Source: Hyphococcus lacteus
GTDB lineage: Bacteria; Pseudomonadota; Alphaproteobacteria; Caulobacterales; Parvularculaceae
NCBI RefSeq assembly: GCF_041058985.1
Contig: NZ_JBEHZE010000001.1
Coordinates: 2,666,001 to 2,730,000, forward strand
Length of the DNA stretch: 64,000 nucleotides
Reading direction: 5' to 3'
The notes below the pieces were generated by a model. The model worked only from the letters and a program-made list of their open reading frames with translations. It was not told where the DNA came from and ran no database searches. Of the stretch, positions 8,308 through 15,879 are shown in pieces (positions within the stretch are counted from its first letter, which is position 1; each line of letters begins with the position of its first letter). The translations under genes and the position numbers were made by a program.

Positions 8308-9789
8308 ATGGTGAAAACGGTTTTAATCGTAGATGACGATCCCACCCAACGCCGCCTTATGCGCGCCGTATGCGAGAAAGCAGGTTATCCAGTATTAGAA
8401 TCTGCTGACGGCGAAAGCGCCCTCTCCTTGCTGCAAAGCCAACAAGGACAAGACATCGCATTGATCATGCTTGATCTGCGTATGCCCGGTCTTGGCGGCA
8501 TGGAAACGCTAAAACGCGCAAAATCCTTCCGCGAAGAATTGCCGGTGATCGTTCTAACCGCGCAAGGCGGCATCGACACCGTCGTTGAAGCCATGCAAAG
8601 CGGCGCCGCCGATTTCTTTGTAAAGCCTGCGTCGCCCGAACGCGTGATTGTTTCTATAAAGAATGCTTTGAATTTGACGACACTTCAGGGCGAAGTATCG
8701 CGCCTCAAACGCAAACGCGAAGGCGCGATGGGTTTTGAAGATCTCATCGGCGAAAGTGGCGCACTGCGCCATGTAACGCGCCTTGGGGAACGCGCCGCTG
8801 TTTCGAACATTCCAATTTTGATTACAGGCGAGTCCGGTACGGGTAAGGAAATGATCGCCCGCGCCATTCAAGGATCGTCAGACCGCGCGGGTCGTCCGTT
8901 CATCACAGTCAACTGCGGCGCCATTCCGGAAAATCTAGTTGAAAGCATTTTGTTCGGTCACGAAAAAGGGTCTTTTACTGGTGCAAACGCCAAACATATT
9001 GGTAAATTTCAGGAGGCCAATGGCGGCACGATCTTCCTCGACGAGGTTGGCGAATTGCCCGCTGATATGCAGGTCAAATTGCTGCGCGTGCTTCAAGAAG
9101 GCGAAGTCGATGCGATTGGCTCTAAACGTCCAACCAAGGTCGATGTTCGCGTAATTTCCGCAACCAATCGCGAGCTAGGCGAAGAAGTCAAAAATGGTCG
9201 CTTCCGCGAAGATTTATTTTACCGTCTCAACGTCTTCCCGATTGAGATCCCATCATTGCGTGATCGCCGTGAAGACATCCCCGCGCTAATCGAGCATTTC
9301 ATCCATCGCTATAATGCCGAAGAACGCCGCGACGTTCGCGGTGTACGTAACGAAGTGTTGGAAGTGCTTTGCGAATATAACTGGCAGGGCAATGTGCGGC
9401 AGTTGGAAAACACTATTTTCCGCGCTGTTGTACTGGCCGAAAACCCATATCTCTCTGCCGAAGACTTTCCGCAAATGGCGGATGAGTTCAAAGCCGCAGG
9501 CATCGAAGCTGGCCCGCCGCTATTGTCAAACGATAGCGATAGCAGCACAGAACAGCCACCTAAACTGAGCAATTTGATCTCGCCCACAGAGACCAATGAT
9601 GCCGTAGCGATTTTTGATCGCGCCGGTCATTTGCGGTCACTGCAAGAAATCGAAAAAGACCTCATCGCTCTTGCGATTGATACCTATGAAGGCAAGATGT
9701 CCGAAGTCGCCCGTCGCCTCGGCATGGGGCGCTCGACGCTCTATCGCAAATTGCGGGAGCATGATCTGGAAGTTAAGCGCGCAAGTTAA
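8308..9789 (+). CDS. NtrC-type sigma54-dependent response regulator
   Basis: A 493-residue three-domain activator. Residues 1-118 are a receiver: VLIVDDDPTQRR holds the acidic pocket, IMLDLRMPG the phosphorylatable Asp (about 54), and DFFVKPAS the conserved Lys. Residues about 143-380 are the AAA+ sigma54-interaction domain with Walker A GESGTGKE and Walker B GGTIFLDEVGE; the sigma54-contact loop reads GSFTGA rather than GAFTGA. The C-terminus has a Fis-type helix-turn-helix (SEVARRLGMGRSTLYRKL). No partner histidine kinase is adjacent. The gene is followed convergently by gapR only 8 bases away. Targets cannot be read here. Confidence 0.93.
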   Translation: MVKTVLIVDDDPTQRRLMRAVCEKAGYPVLESADGESALSLLQSQQGQDIALIMLDLRMPGLGGMETLKRAKSFREELPVIVLTAQGGIDTVVEAMQSGAADFFVKPASPERVIVSIKNALNLTTLQGEVSRLKRKREGAMGFEDLIGESGALRHVTRLGERAAVSNIPILITGESGTGKEMIARAIQGSSDRAGRPFITVNCGAIPENLVESILFGHEKGSFTGANAKHIGKFQEANGGTIFLDEVGELPADMQVKLLRVLQEGEVDAIGSKRPTKVDVRVISATNRELGEEVKNGRFREDLFYRLNVFPIEIPSLRDRREDIPALIEHFIHRYNAEERRDVRGVRNEVLEVLCEYNWQGNVRQLENTIFRAVVLAENPYLSAEDFPQMADEFKAAGIEAGPPLLSNDSDSSTEQPPKLSNLISPTETNDAVAIFDRAGHLRSLQEIEKDLIALAIDTYEGKMSEVARRLGMGRSTLYRKLREHDLEVKRAS

Positions 9790-9797
9790 TTGTGCGC

Positions 9798-10064
9798 TTA
9801 CGCTTCACCAAGGGCCGCTAGATAAAGATCAAGCATCGCTTCTTGTTCTTGGCGGTCCGCTTTTTCCATTTTGCGAATACGCACAACCTGGCGCAGGGTT
9901 TTGACATCATAGCCGTCGCTTTTGGCTTCGGCATACACTTCTTTGATGTCATTCATGATGGCGGCTTTGTCTTCTTCCAGACGCTCAACCCGCTCAATGA
10001 ACGACCGCAGTCGGTCTGCCGCAATGGTGGTTACGCCTTCTACACTCGCCGATCCGTCCGCCAC
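9798..10064 (-). CDS. gapR: nucleoid-associated protein GapR (DUF2312)
   Basis: An 88-residue protein. The sequence LRSFIERVERLEEDKAAI, then KEVYAEAKSDGYDVKTL and a RIRKMEKADRQEQ segment are diagnostic of DUF2312. In Caulobacter this is GapR, which clamps overtwisted AT-rich DNA ahead of polymerases and supports type II topoisomerases. Two GTG codons are possible: 10070 and 10064. AAGGGAG at 10072-10078 leaves only one base before the first but seven before the second, so 10064 is chosen. Confidence 0.9.
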   Translation of the reverse strand: MADGSASVEGVTTIAADRLRSFIERVERLEEDKAAIMNDIKEVYAEAKSDGYDVKTLRQVVRIRKMEKADRQEQEAMLDLYLAALGEA

Positions 10065-10178
10065 GTGCACACTCCCTTACAATTAATCATGACACGGATA
10101 AAATATCCGCATGCTTAATCTATAGGTTTAGGATTGGCCGCCTGTAAGGCCAAGCACGAACGACGTCAGTGGGGAAAA

Positions 10179-10736
10179 TTAAATTTCTTGACCGTCAATT
10201 TCACGGCGGAGCTGACGCGCCCGATCACGGGCATTTTCGTCATGAGGATTCCACTCAAGCGCCTTTTGGAACATGTCATAAGCTTCGCGCTTAGCGCCGC
10301 CGGCCAACAAAATCTCCGCCAGCGTTGTGCGCACCACAAATTGCCGTGGCTCCAACTCTAGTGCGCGGGAAAAGTCCTCTATGGCCCCGGCCCGATCATT
10401 TTGGGTTAAACGCACAGACCCGCGCAGCGCATAGCTTTGGGCAAAATTCGGCGCGAGGCCGACAATATGATCGAGAAGCGTAAGCGAGAGATCAAACGCA
10501 CCATTATTGGCGCTTAGTTCCGCCCGCACATACAAAAGATCCACCGTATCGCTTTGGGCGTCGGTCCAGATCTCAATGATTCGGGAGACATTTTCTTCAG
10601 CGCGGATCGCGTCGCCCACGCGCAATTCTTCGAACAAATGATCAAGGCGCGGGTCCGTCTGGTCCGCAAATGCAGGAACAGCCGCAAAAACGGTTAGCAA
10701 AAAGCTGGAGAAAAGAGCACAAAGGCGCATTCGCAT
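10179..10736 (-). CDS. exported tetratricopeptide-repeat protein
   Basis: About 185 residues from Met at 10736. A signal peptide (MRMRLCALFSSFLLTVFAAV, cleavage near AFA before DQTDP) is followed by tandem TPR-like helices. One reads FAQSYALRGSVRLTQNDRAG then AIEDFSRALELEP; another covers AYDMFQKALEWNP. These usually mediate protein contacts in the periplasm. A longer frame reaches 10772, but its first 12 codons add nothing signal-like. No partner is evident; rpmJ follows upstream in the same direction. Confidence 0.78.
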   Translation of the reverse strand: MRMRLCALFSSFLLTVFAAVPAFADQTDPRLDHLFEELRVGDAIRAEENVSRIIEIWTDAQSDTVDLLYVRAELSANNGAFDLSLTLLDHIVGLAPNFAQSYALRGSVRLTQNDRAGAIEDFSRALELEPRQFVVRTTLAEILLAGGAKREAYDMFQKALEWNPHDENARDRARQLRREIDGQEI

Positions 10737-10802
10737 AGGCGAAAGCCTACCGCGTAAGTCATTAAAATCCAAGGAAAAACCTAGCTGACAAGGTGTCAGG
10801 GA

Positions 10803-10928
10803 TTAGGCCTGTTTGGCCTTAAAACGACGCTGCGTTTTATTGATCACATAAAGGCGGCCCTTGCGCCGGACGACCTGACAATCTTTGTGTCGGTTTTTCA
10901 ACGACTTAAGGGAACTGCGGACTTTCAT
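10803..10928 (-). CDS. rpmJ: 50S ribosomal protein bL36, type B
   Basis: A 41-residue basic protein: MKVRSSLKSLKNRHKDCQVV, then RRKGRLYVINKTQRRFKAKQ. This is the long alphaproteobacterial bL36. It lacks the four-ligand zinc knuckle of the classical protein; a single Cys (17) remains. The open frame extends upstream to 11015 but family length and sequence require the ATG at 10926-10928. Confidence 0.93.
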   Translation of the reverse strand: MKVRSSLKSLKNRHKDCQVVRRKGRLYVINKTQRRFKAKQA

Positions 10929-11019
10929 GAGACTAGCTTTCAATTCGTGCGTGAGCGGCGGAAAATAATCAAAGCGACGGCCTGTGTCAACCGCTACGCC
11001 CCGTTTCGCGGGCAATCAC

Positions 11020-11709
11020 TTAAGGAAAGTCCACATTGGTCAGCTTGAGCACGGTTAATTCGCCCGCCGCGTCCCAGACATATTCGAAATGCTCGCCCTG
11101 CTCGATAGGTAAAGGCACCGCCGTCGGCCGGAAAATACAGATATTCTCGCCGCCATCACGCCGAACCGAATCATAGACCAGCGCATCCACCGGCTTTTCG
11201 GAAAATGGCCAGCGATGATTAAGGGCAAATAGCTGAGACCCCGCATAGTCGTCTTTGTCGTAAAGCACCGGGTCATCGACCCCGCGCAAATCGAGGCAGC
11301 GCATATCCACATTCACCACCAGTTCGCGTAACTGAATCCGGTTCGGGAACCCAGCATCCGACATCCGCAAGCGTCGCTCATTATGATAGACCGTCTCGGC
11401 AATCGCTGTTCGCTGATCAAGTGCCGCATACCATGCCCCGAGCCGCGATGTATTGAAACGTCCACCACTATCAGAGCAATGCAGAAACGCCGCCATGGCG
11501 ATTGACGCGGTCGGGCCAGTCACCACCCCGCCCTCGGGCAGCGCCGCCAATCGCCGATAGGGTTGCAACCGGCCATTGGTCATGGCTTCGAGTTCAAACG
11601 CCACGCGCAACTCGTCTTCGTTTTCCGCGATGTCTTCAAAAACACCAATGGTCGGATAGCGACTGGCGATGATCCGGTGTGTGCGTGATGTAACCTTGCT
11701 CGACTTCAC
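11020..11709 (-). CDS. RES-domain toxin (NAD+-degrading family)
   Basis: A 229-residue RES-domain protein. The family takes its name from conserved Arg, Glu and Ser. Candidates here are Arg12/Arg17 in THRIIASRYP, the GRFN motif (83-86) with Tyr94, Glu105 in AIAETVYH and Ser181 in LVYDSVRRDGG. Characterised homologues (MbcT, the RES-Xre systems) break down NAD+ when freed from antitoxin. It lies 4 bases downstream of a matching Xre/MbcA-type antitoxin gene, so the pair forms one operon. All signature residues are present, so the toxin looks intact. Confidence 0.9.
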   Translation of the reverse strand: MKSSKVTSRTHRIIASRYPTIGVFEDIAENEDELRVAFELEAMTNGRLQPYRRLAALPEGGVVTGPTASIAMAAFLHCSDSGGRFNTSRLGAWYAALDQRTAIAETVYHNERRLRMSDAGFPNRIQLRELVVNVDMRCLDLRGVDDPVLYDKDDYAGSQLFALNHRWPFSEKPVDALVYDSVRRDGGENICIFRPTAVPLPIEQGEHFEYVWDAAGELTVLKLTNVDFP

Positions 11710-11713
11710 GGGG

Positions 11714-12142
11714 TTACTTCATGCCCCGCCACGCATCGAGATAACGCCGCACCGCGTAAAGGTCGTTGATGCTGCCTTGGGTCATCCGGTCGAGCGGCGG
11801 GCGGCCAGCAAATTCAAACTCGTGGTTATTGGCCTTGAGCCAGCGGACCGCATTATCGTCGGAGGCGAAGACCAGCCGCAATCCTTTTAAGGTACCGAGC
11901 ACCAGCGAAATACGCTCTAGCTGATCGCGCGTGAGCGAGGTCACACTGCCCTTTTGCCAGTTGTAATAGGTCTGTTTCGACACATCCCCGAGGATCGCCC
12001 GGCGCTGATCGACCGTAAGACCCCAAAGATCCGCCACCTTAAAGAACAACTTGATCGCGGGTGCAGACATGCGTTTGCGCTCGTCCGGCTCACGAAGGGC
12101 CAGATTGTCGTCTGCGGGGGCGTCGAGCACGGTCGCGCTCAT
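11714..12142 (-). CDS. Xre/MbcA/ParS-type antitoxin of the RES module
   Basis: A 142-residue antitoxin. The middle holds a helix-turn-helix (GLTVDQRRAILGDVSKQTYY, then NWQKGSVTSLTRDQLERISL). The C-terminus has the DUF2384 toxin-binding segment (RWLKANNHEFEFAGRPPLDR, then MTQGSINDLYAVRRYLDAW). It neutralises the RES protein and probably represses the operon. ATG at 12142 is preferred because GAGGTGA ends five bases before it; the GTG at 12151 would overlap this ribosome-binding site. An inverted repeat spanning the likely promoter lies just upstream. Confidence 0.9.
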   Translation of the reverse strand: MSATVLDAPADDNLALREPDERKRMSAPAIKLFFKVADLWGLTVDQRRAILGDVSKQTYYNWQKGSVTSLTRDQLERISLVLGTLKGLRLVFASDDNAVRWLKANNHEFEFAGRPPLDRMTQGSINDLYAVRRYLDAWRGMK

Positions 12143-12157
12143 GGGATTCACCTCATG

Positions 12158-12190
12158 GTCTATTTATGGACTATATATACATATTTAGAC
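12158..12190 (-). promoter_or_regulatory. operator/promoter of the RES-Xre module
   Basis: The half-sites GTCTATTTATG (12158-12168) and CATATTTAGAC (12180-12190) are inverted copies sharing the pattern GTCTA-N3-ATG. They are separated by the AT-only-like GACTATATATA, which on the minus strand offers a -10-like TATATA. An operator straddling the -10 fits autorepression by the Xre antitoxin, whose start is 16 bases downstream. Confidence 0.6.
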
Positions 12191-12443
12191 TATTTTTGCA
12201 AGATCAGCGCCATTTGTTAGATCAGCAACTGGTGCCACCCCCCAAAAGATTCACAATGTCAAAGAGCCGACCCCAGCCGGGCAATGCTCGCCGGTGCCTG
12301 GCGCTGTGATGGGTCGTAATGCGTTTACGGGGTGATTTACCGCCGCCTTTGGTCCGGGCCCTATCCAGCACGAACCGCACTATAGGCCCACCCAGAACCA
12401 CGGGGATATCTATCCACCAAATGCGGGCTTGAGGGTGATTGTA
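12191..12443. other. intergenic stretch between the two toxin-antitoxin modules
   Basis: With the flanking regulatory sites this gap spans 12143-12507. The central part holds no convincing gene: the longest frame is an unconvincing minus-strand one that also overlaps the DUF1778 promoter and start. I saw no tRNA, terminator with T-run, or terminal inverted repeats marking an element boundary. Confidence 0.5.
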
Positions 12444-12495
12444 TTGACATCGTCCATACAAATCGCCATTATGGAGCATGGACAATGTCCATACG
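12444..12495 (+). promoter_or_regulatory. promoter and operator of the DUF1778-GNAT module
   Basis: A -35 TTGACA (12444-12449), a 17-base spacer and a -10 CATTAT (12467-12472) are close to consensus. Directly after lies a perfect palindrome ATGGAC-AAT-GTCCAT (12478-12492). The octamer GTCCATAC appears both in the spacer (12452-12459) and at the palindrome's right edge (12487-12494). Repressor sites flanking the -10 fit the conditional autoregulation known for DUF1778/GNAT pairs. Confidence 0.7.
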
Positions 12496-12507
12496 AAAGG
12501 ATTGCGC

Positions 12508-12807
12508 ATGCTCTCGGCCGATAAAAAACATCCCACTGAATCCAGCGACGCGGTGAAAATTCAACTCCGCGCGCCCAAAATTGTACGCGATAAGATCGAC
12601 GAGGCTGCTGCGCTTCAACATATTTCACGCACCGAATTCATGCTCAGAGCAGCGTCTTCGGCTGCCGAAGACGCGCTTTTGGATCGGCGCTTGTTTGCGT
12701 TGGATGAAGACCAGTTTCAATCCTTTGAAACCGCGCTTACGGCCCCTCTTCCGAAAACCGCAAATCTGGAAACCTTGTTGGCTAAAAAACCGGCATGGGA
12801 ACGATAG
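12508..12807 (+). CDS. DUF1778 (TacA-like) antitoxin
   Basis: A 99-residue antitoxin with a ribbon-helix-helix start (VKIQLRAPKIVRDKIDEAAA, then LQHISRTEFMLRAASSAAED) and a C-terminal toxin-neutralising tail ending LETLLAKKPAWER. ATG at 12508 has GAAAGGA (12495-12501) six bases upstream; an earlier in-frame ATG at 12478 lies inside the operator palindrome and would be near the transcript start. Its 3' end overlaps the acetyltransferase gene by 13 bases, the usual coupling for this family. Confidence 0.9.
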   Translation: MLSADKKHPTESSDAVKIQLRAPKIVRDKIDEAAALQHISRTEFMLRAASSAAEDALLDRRLFALDEDQFQSFETALTAPLPKTANLETLLAKKPAWER

Positions 12808-13316
12808 ACGCCGATCAGCCTGACGTCGTCGCTGCGCCGGAGAGAATATCTTCTGCGCATAATTTTGATAATTTCGACTGCGGAAATGAAGCCCTGAATA
12901 ATTGGGTTCAAAAACGCGCACTCGCAAACAACAGTCGCACCAGCCAAACTTTCGTCATCCAACAAAATGACAGGGTAATCGGTTATTACTCATTAGCGGC
13001 AGGGTCCATCGACCGGTCGAGCGCCGCAAAAAAACTAAGCCGCAATTCTGTTGATCCGATACCGGTGATCGTGCTGGCCCGGCTCGCCATCGATAAAGCG
13101 CACCATGGCAAAGGTCTGGGCGCTGATTTATTGCGAGACGCGTTATTGCGCTCTGTAAGAGCATCTGAGGACGTGGGCATCCGCGCGATCCTCGTTCACG
13201 CAATCGACGACGATGCAGTCACATTTTACAAGCGTTTTGATTTCCTAGAATCGCCCATCCAGCCAAGAACGCTGATGCTGCCCCTCGACGCCGTTGCGGC
13301 GCTATTACCGCGCTAG
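12795..13316 (+). CDS. GNAT-family toxin (TacT/AtaT-like)
   Basis: A 173-residue acetyltransferase. The CoA-binding loop reads HHGKGLGADLLRDAL, preceded by VIVLARLAIDK (strand beta4). Tyr in AVTFYKRFDF is the family's catalytic tyrosine position. FDCGNEALNNWVQKRALANN at the N-terminus is typical of tRNA-acetylating toxins that block translation by modifying charged tRNA. Which aminoacyl-tRNA is targeted cannot be told from sequence. It is encoded with its DUF1778 antitoxin and looks intact. Confidence 0.9.
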   Translation: MGTIDADQPDVVAAPERISSAHNFDNFDCGNEALNNWVQKRALANNSRTSQTFVIQQNDRVIGYYSLAAGSIDRSSAAKKLSRNSVDPIPVIVLARLAIDKAHHGKGLGADLLRDALLRSVRASEDVGIRAILVHAIDDDAVTFYKRFDFLESPIQPRTLMLPLDAVAALLPR

Positions 13317-13320
13317 GCAG

Positions 13321-13989
13321 TCACCCCCCACATCCATCTTTCGTTGCGAGGGCGGCCATTTCGGCCGCATAGCGAATATCGACAGGTTGGAATTTGCCGC
13401 TGGCGTCGTCATAGGAATCTACGCCACCGGATTTGATGTCATAGACCCAACCGTGAAGTTGGATGTCGCCCTTCTCTATTCGTGTCATAATAGCCGGATG
13501 GGTTTTAAGATGCGCAAGCTGGAGGATAACATTCTGTTCCGTGAGCATTGCGATCCGCGCATCTTCGTCCAGGTCTTTGCCATGCTCGCGCACATAGTCG
13601 AGCGCGCCGGTGGCAAACCCGAGCCATTCACGAATATGGGGCATATCAGCCGATAGCGCGGGTTTCATCAACGCGGCCATCGCGCCGCAACCCGTGTGAC
13701 CACAAATCACAACATGCGGTACATTAAGCGCTGCCACCGCGAACTCGATAGACGCCGTGTTCCCGCCCGCATTGACCACATGGGGCGGCACAATATTGCC
13801 GGCGTTTCTAACGATGAATAATTCGCCCGGTTCAGTTTGGGTGATCATTGCGGTTTCGATCCGCGAGTCGGAACAGGTAATGAATAACGCCTCTGGTGTT
13901 TGCCCCTCTGCCAGTTTTTCAAACAACGCTCGTTTTTCGGGAAAGACTTCGTTTTGGAAACGAACAACACCGGCGGCAAAACGAGGCAT
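13321..13989 (-). CDS. beta-class carbonic anhydrase
   Basis: A 222-residue zinc enzyme interconverting CO2 and bicarbonate. The zinc ligands lie in ALFITCSDSRIE (Cys39, with Asp41-Arg43 dyad) and VVICGHTGCGAM (His and Cys near 98 and 101). FIVRNAGNIVPP and the HGWVYDIKSG segment are also standard. Its stop is 4 bases from the convergent GNAT toxin stop, so the toxin-antitoxin block abuts it without a gap. Confidence 0.94.
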   Translation of the reverse strand: MPRFAAGVVRFQNEVFPEKRALFEKLAEGQTPEALFITCSDSRIETAMITQTEPGELFIVRNAGNIVPPHVVNAGGNTASIEFAVAALNVPHVVICGHTGCGAMAALMKPALSADMPHIREWLGFATGALDYVREHGKDLDEDARIAMLTEQNVILQLAHLKTHPAIMTRIEKGDIQLHGWVYDIKSGGVDSYDDASGKFQPVDIRYAAEMAALATKDGCGG

Positions 13990-14087
13990 AGCAAACTCCT
14001 GAAATTACCCTTTTCCCATAAGGTTAGGGCCGACATTTTGTCAATGTCGGCCCCGCACGCAACTACGTGTTATCCCGCCGCACCCAA

Positions 14088-14699
14088 TCAGAGATTTTGA
14101 GCAGCAACCATGGCAAATAACATCGGGATCGAAAGAACCGTGTTCGTCCGTGAAAAGAGCATCGCCGTTCGGCCCGCCGCCGCTTTTGCGTCGGGCGCTA
14201 GGTCAGGATATTTGTTGTCGATGTTCAGGGCTTTTTGCTGGTTCGGCCAGATAACGAACCAGACATTGAACCACATGATAATGCCCATCCACATGCCAAT
14301 GCCCAAAAGCACGTGGTTACGGATAGCAAAACCATCAACCGCACCAAGCGTCAGTACATTGACGATATAGCCGTTCAACATCGCAAGGATGAGCCCGGTA
14401 ACGATCGTTGACATCGCACCCCAGCGGAACCACCAAAGCGCTTTCGGCGCGATGTGCTTACCGACTGCGGGTTTTTGATCATCGGGGATCGATGGCATCA
14501 ATGGAATTTGGACAAAGTTGAAATACCACAACAACCCAATCCACATGACTCCAGAAAGCACATGCAGCCAACGGAACAAAAACCGCGTATAATTACCGTC
14601 AAACGCGCCGCCCATCAGCATGTATAAAATCGCAAGCAGGATCGCGAGCACAAAGCCCGTTATCACCGCATTGCGTAAATTAGAGAGAATGCCCGCCAT
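14088..14699 (-). CDS. PuuD-type membrane protein (urate hydroxylase-like family)
   Basis: A 203-residue integral membrane protein with about five helices. It shares the sequence style of the membrane domain annotated as urate hydroxylase PuuD: FRWLHVLSGVMWIGLLWYFN, WWFRWGAMSTIVTG, MWMGIIMWFNVWFVIWP. Several His residues lie at helix ends (WLHVLSG, IRNHVLLG), consistent with haem or metal binding. The C-terminal cytochrome c domain of the characterised long PuuD is absent, so urate oxidation is not assured. No purine-catabolism genes adjoin it. This PuuD is unrelated to the polyamine gene of the same name. Confidence 0.7.
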   Translation of the reverse strand: MAGILSNLRNAVITGFVLAILLAILYMLMGGAFDGNYTRFLFRWLHVLSGVMWIGLLWYFNFVQIPLMPSIPDDQKPAVGKHIAPKALWWFRWGAMSTIVTGLILAMLNGYIVNVLTLGAVDGFAIRNHVLLGIGMWMGIIMWFNVWFVIWPNQQKALNIDNKYPDLAPDAKAAAGRTAMLFSRTNTVLSIPMLFAMVAAQNL

Positions 14700-14857
14700 T
14701 GTTCCGTCTCCTGTTCAGTTTTGTTTTTTTTGAAACGCAACACTTTTTAGAAACGCAAATTAGAAACGCAAAATTGTCCGGATACCGCAACAAGATATCC
14801 GGACTAAATTACATTTAACCGTGAATCGGCGGCATTAGGCAAGCAAAGGATGTTTTC

Positions 14858-15067
14858 TTAACAGGATCTTCCTTCTTGTATCGACGGACATTTAACATCC
14901 CCGAATGAACAATAGACGCAGCAATCTCCGGCCATCGGTTTTAATACCGCACGGCACCCTTCACAATCATAAAAATACTGACACGCGTCCGCGGGCATAG
15001 AATTCGTTGATTTATGACCGCATTCAGGACAGGTTATTGTAGATTTAAATTCGATTTCCAAGCTCAT
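14858..15067 (-). CDS. GDCCVxC-domain small Cys-rich protein
   Basis: A 69-residue protein with two CxxC-like pairs (TITCPECGHKS, FYDCEGC) and the signature GDCCVYCSFGDVKCP. This family accompanies merT in mercury loci and in some bacteria carries selenocysteine at one Cys; here all are Cys codons. The start ATG overlaps the merT stop (ATGA), so translation is coupled. The likely role is a thiol carrier for Hg(II) or another soft metal between transporter and cytoplasm; this is inference. Confidence 0.8.
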   Translation of the reverse strand: MSLEIEFKSTITCPECGHKSTNSMPADACQYFYDCEGCRAVLKPMAGDCCVYCSFGDVKCPSIQEGRSC

Positions 15068-15426
15068 ACCTCAATCCACCGTACGATGCTTCCTTCAAAG
15101 AAGGGGAGTAAAATCGCCAATATGGTGAACAAACTTGCTATTATCAGTAAACAAATCATTGCACCACTAGGACGCCGCCCATTTCGATAGACCGCAAGAA
15201 AACTCAAGCCTACTAACCCTATAGAAACAGCGGTTAAGTAAGGCTTCGCCGCCGAAAATAATGCCAAATTTCCGATTACAGCCGAACCCAATCCTAGATT
15301 GATAAGCACAAGCGGTAAAATACAACAGGATGCACCGACAACCGCGAACGTCGCGGCAATTAGACCACCGCCCGCAAAAAACCTGCCCATAAATTTTGAT
15401 TTTTTAGACTCGATATTTTTTTTCAT
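15064..15426 (-). CDS. merT: MerT-like mercuric ion transporter
   Basis: A 120-residue inner-membrane protein with three hydrophobic segments. The first contains the vicinal pair in VVGASCCILPLVLINLG, the Hg(II)-receiving site of MerT. The second Cys pair that classical MerT has in the cytoplasmic loop is missing; only one further Cys lies in the third helix (AMICLLIIAS). No merP or merA follows. The ATG lies 6-7 bases past the -10 of the MerR-type promoter, so its mRNA may be leaderless. Confidence 0.8.
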   Translation of the reverse strand: MKKNIESKKSKFMGRFFAGGGLIAATFAVVGASCCILPLVLINLGLGSAVIGNLALFSAAKPYLTAVSIGLVGLSFLAVYRNGRRPSGAMICLLIIASLFTILAILLPFFEGSIVRWIEV

Positions 15427-15432
15427 TTTGCG

Positions 15433-15463
15433 ATACTACAACCTGTAGTAACTACAGGTTCAA
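15433..15463 (-). promoter_or_regulatory. MerR-controlled promoter with 19-bp spacer
   Basis: Reading leftward, the -35 TTGAAC (15458-15463) and -10 TAGTAT (15433-15438) are 19 bases apart, the over-long spacing typical of MerR-activated promoters. The spacer is filled by a perfect 10-1-10 dyad, AACCTGTAGT-A-ACTACAGGTT (15440-15460). MerR would untwist this DNA on binding metal. The dyad also overlaps the upstream region of merR itself, so autorepression is expected. Confidence 0.88.
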
Positions 15464-15468
15464 GAAAA

Positions 15469-15870
15469 ATGTCGGACAACCAAATCACAATCGGGCGATT
15501 GAGCAATTCCACCGGCGTCAACATCGAAACTATTAGATATTATGAAAAAATAGGGATATTGCCGATACCCCACCGCTCCGCGGGTGGCCATCGGCTTTAT
15601 AACCGTTTTGAATCTGATCGTCTCAAGTTCATCCGACGCTGTCGGAAGCTCGGGTTCTCTTTGGATGAAGTTCGCACGCTTCTCCGTGTCGGTGATGATC
15701 AGTTCTCATGCGATACGGTCAAAAAAATTACCGAAAATCAAATTAAGTCCATACGGACGCGCATACGTGATTTACGGAAATTAGAAAAACGTTTGGTCGA
15801 GCTAGCCGATCAATGCAACACGAATGATAATACATCCTGTCCGATGATCAATGCACTTTACCAATCTTAA
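15469..15870 (+). CDS. merR: MerR-family metal-responsive regulator, Hg(II)-type
   Basis: A 133-residue regulator. Residues 5-70 are the winged helix (ITIGRLSNSTGVNIETIRYY with EKIGILPIPHR), then a long dimer helix. Cys81, Cys116 and Cys124 match the three Hg(II) ligands of MerR, which in Tn501 are 82, 117 and 126; the metal loop is one residue shorter. It is divergent from merT across the 19-bp-spacer promoter. Ligand identity is inferred from the three-Cys pattern; no Shine-Dalgarno is obvious before ATG 15469. Confidence 0.85.
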   Translation: MSDNQITIGRLSNSTGVNIETIRYYEKIGILPIPHRSAGGHRLYNRFESDRLKFIRRCRKLGFSLDEVRTLLRVGDDQFSCDTVKKITENQIKSIRTRIRDLRKLEKRLVELADQCNTNDNTSCPMINALYQS

Positions 15871-15879
15871 TTATCAAGG

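Noticed and set aside
12222..12536. 104-codon minus-strand frame between the toxin-antitoxin modules
   Set aside because: It runs through the DUF1778 promoter and into the antitoxin gene, has no family character, and its codon pattern is poor.
14088..14699. Reading this PuuD-type gene as part of polyamine catabolism
   Set aside because: The shared name is coincidental: this is a multi-helix membrane protein, not the gamma-glutamyl-GABA hydrolase, and it is 16 kb from the amine region.
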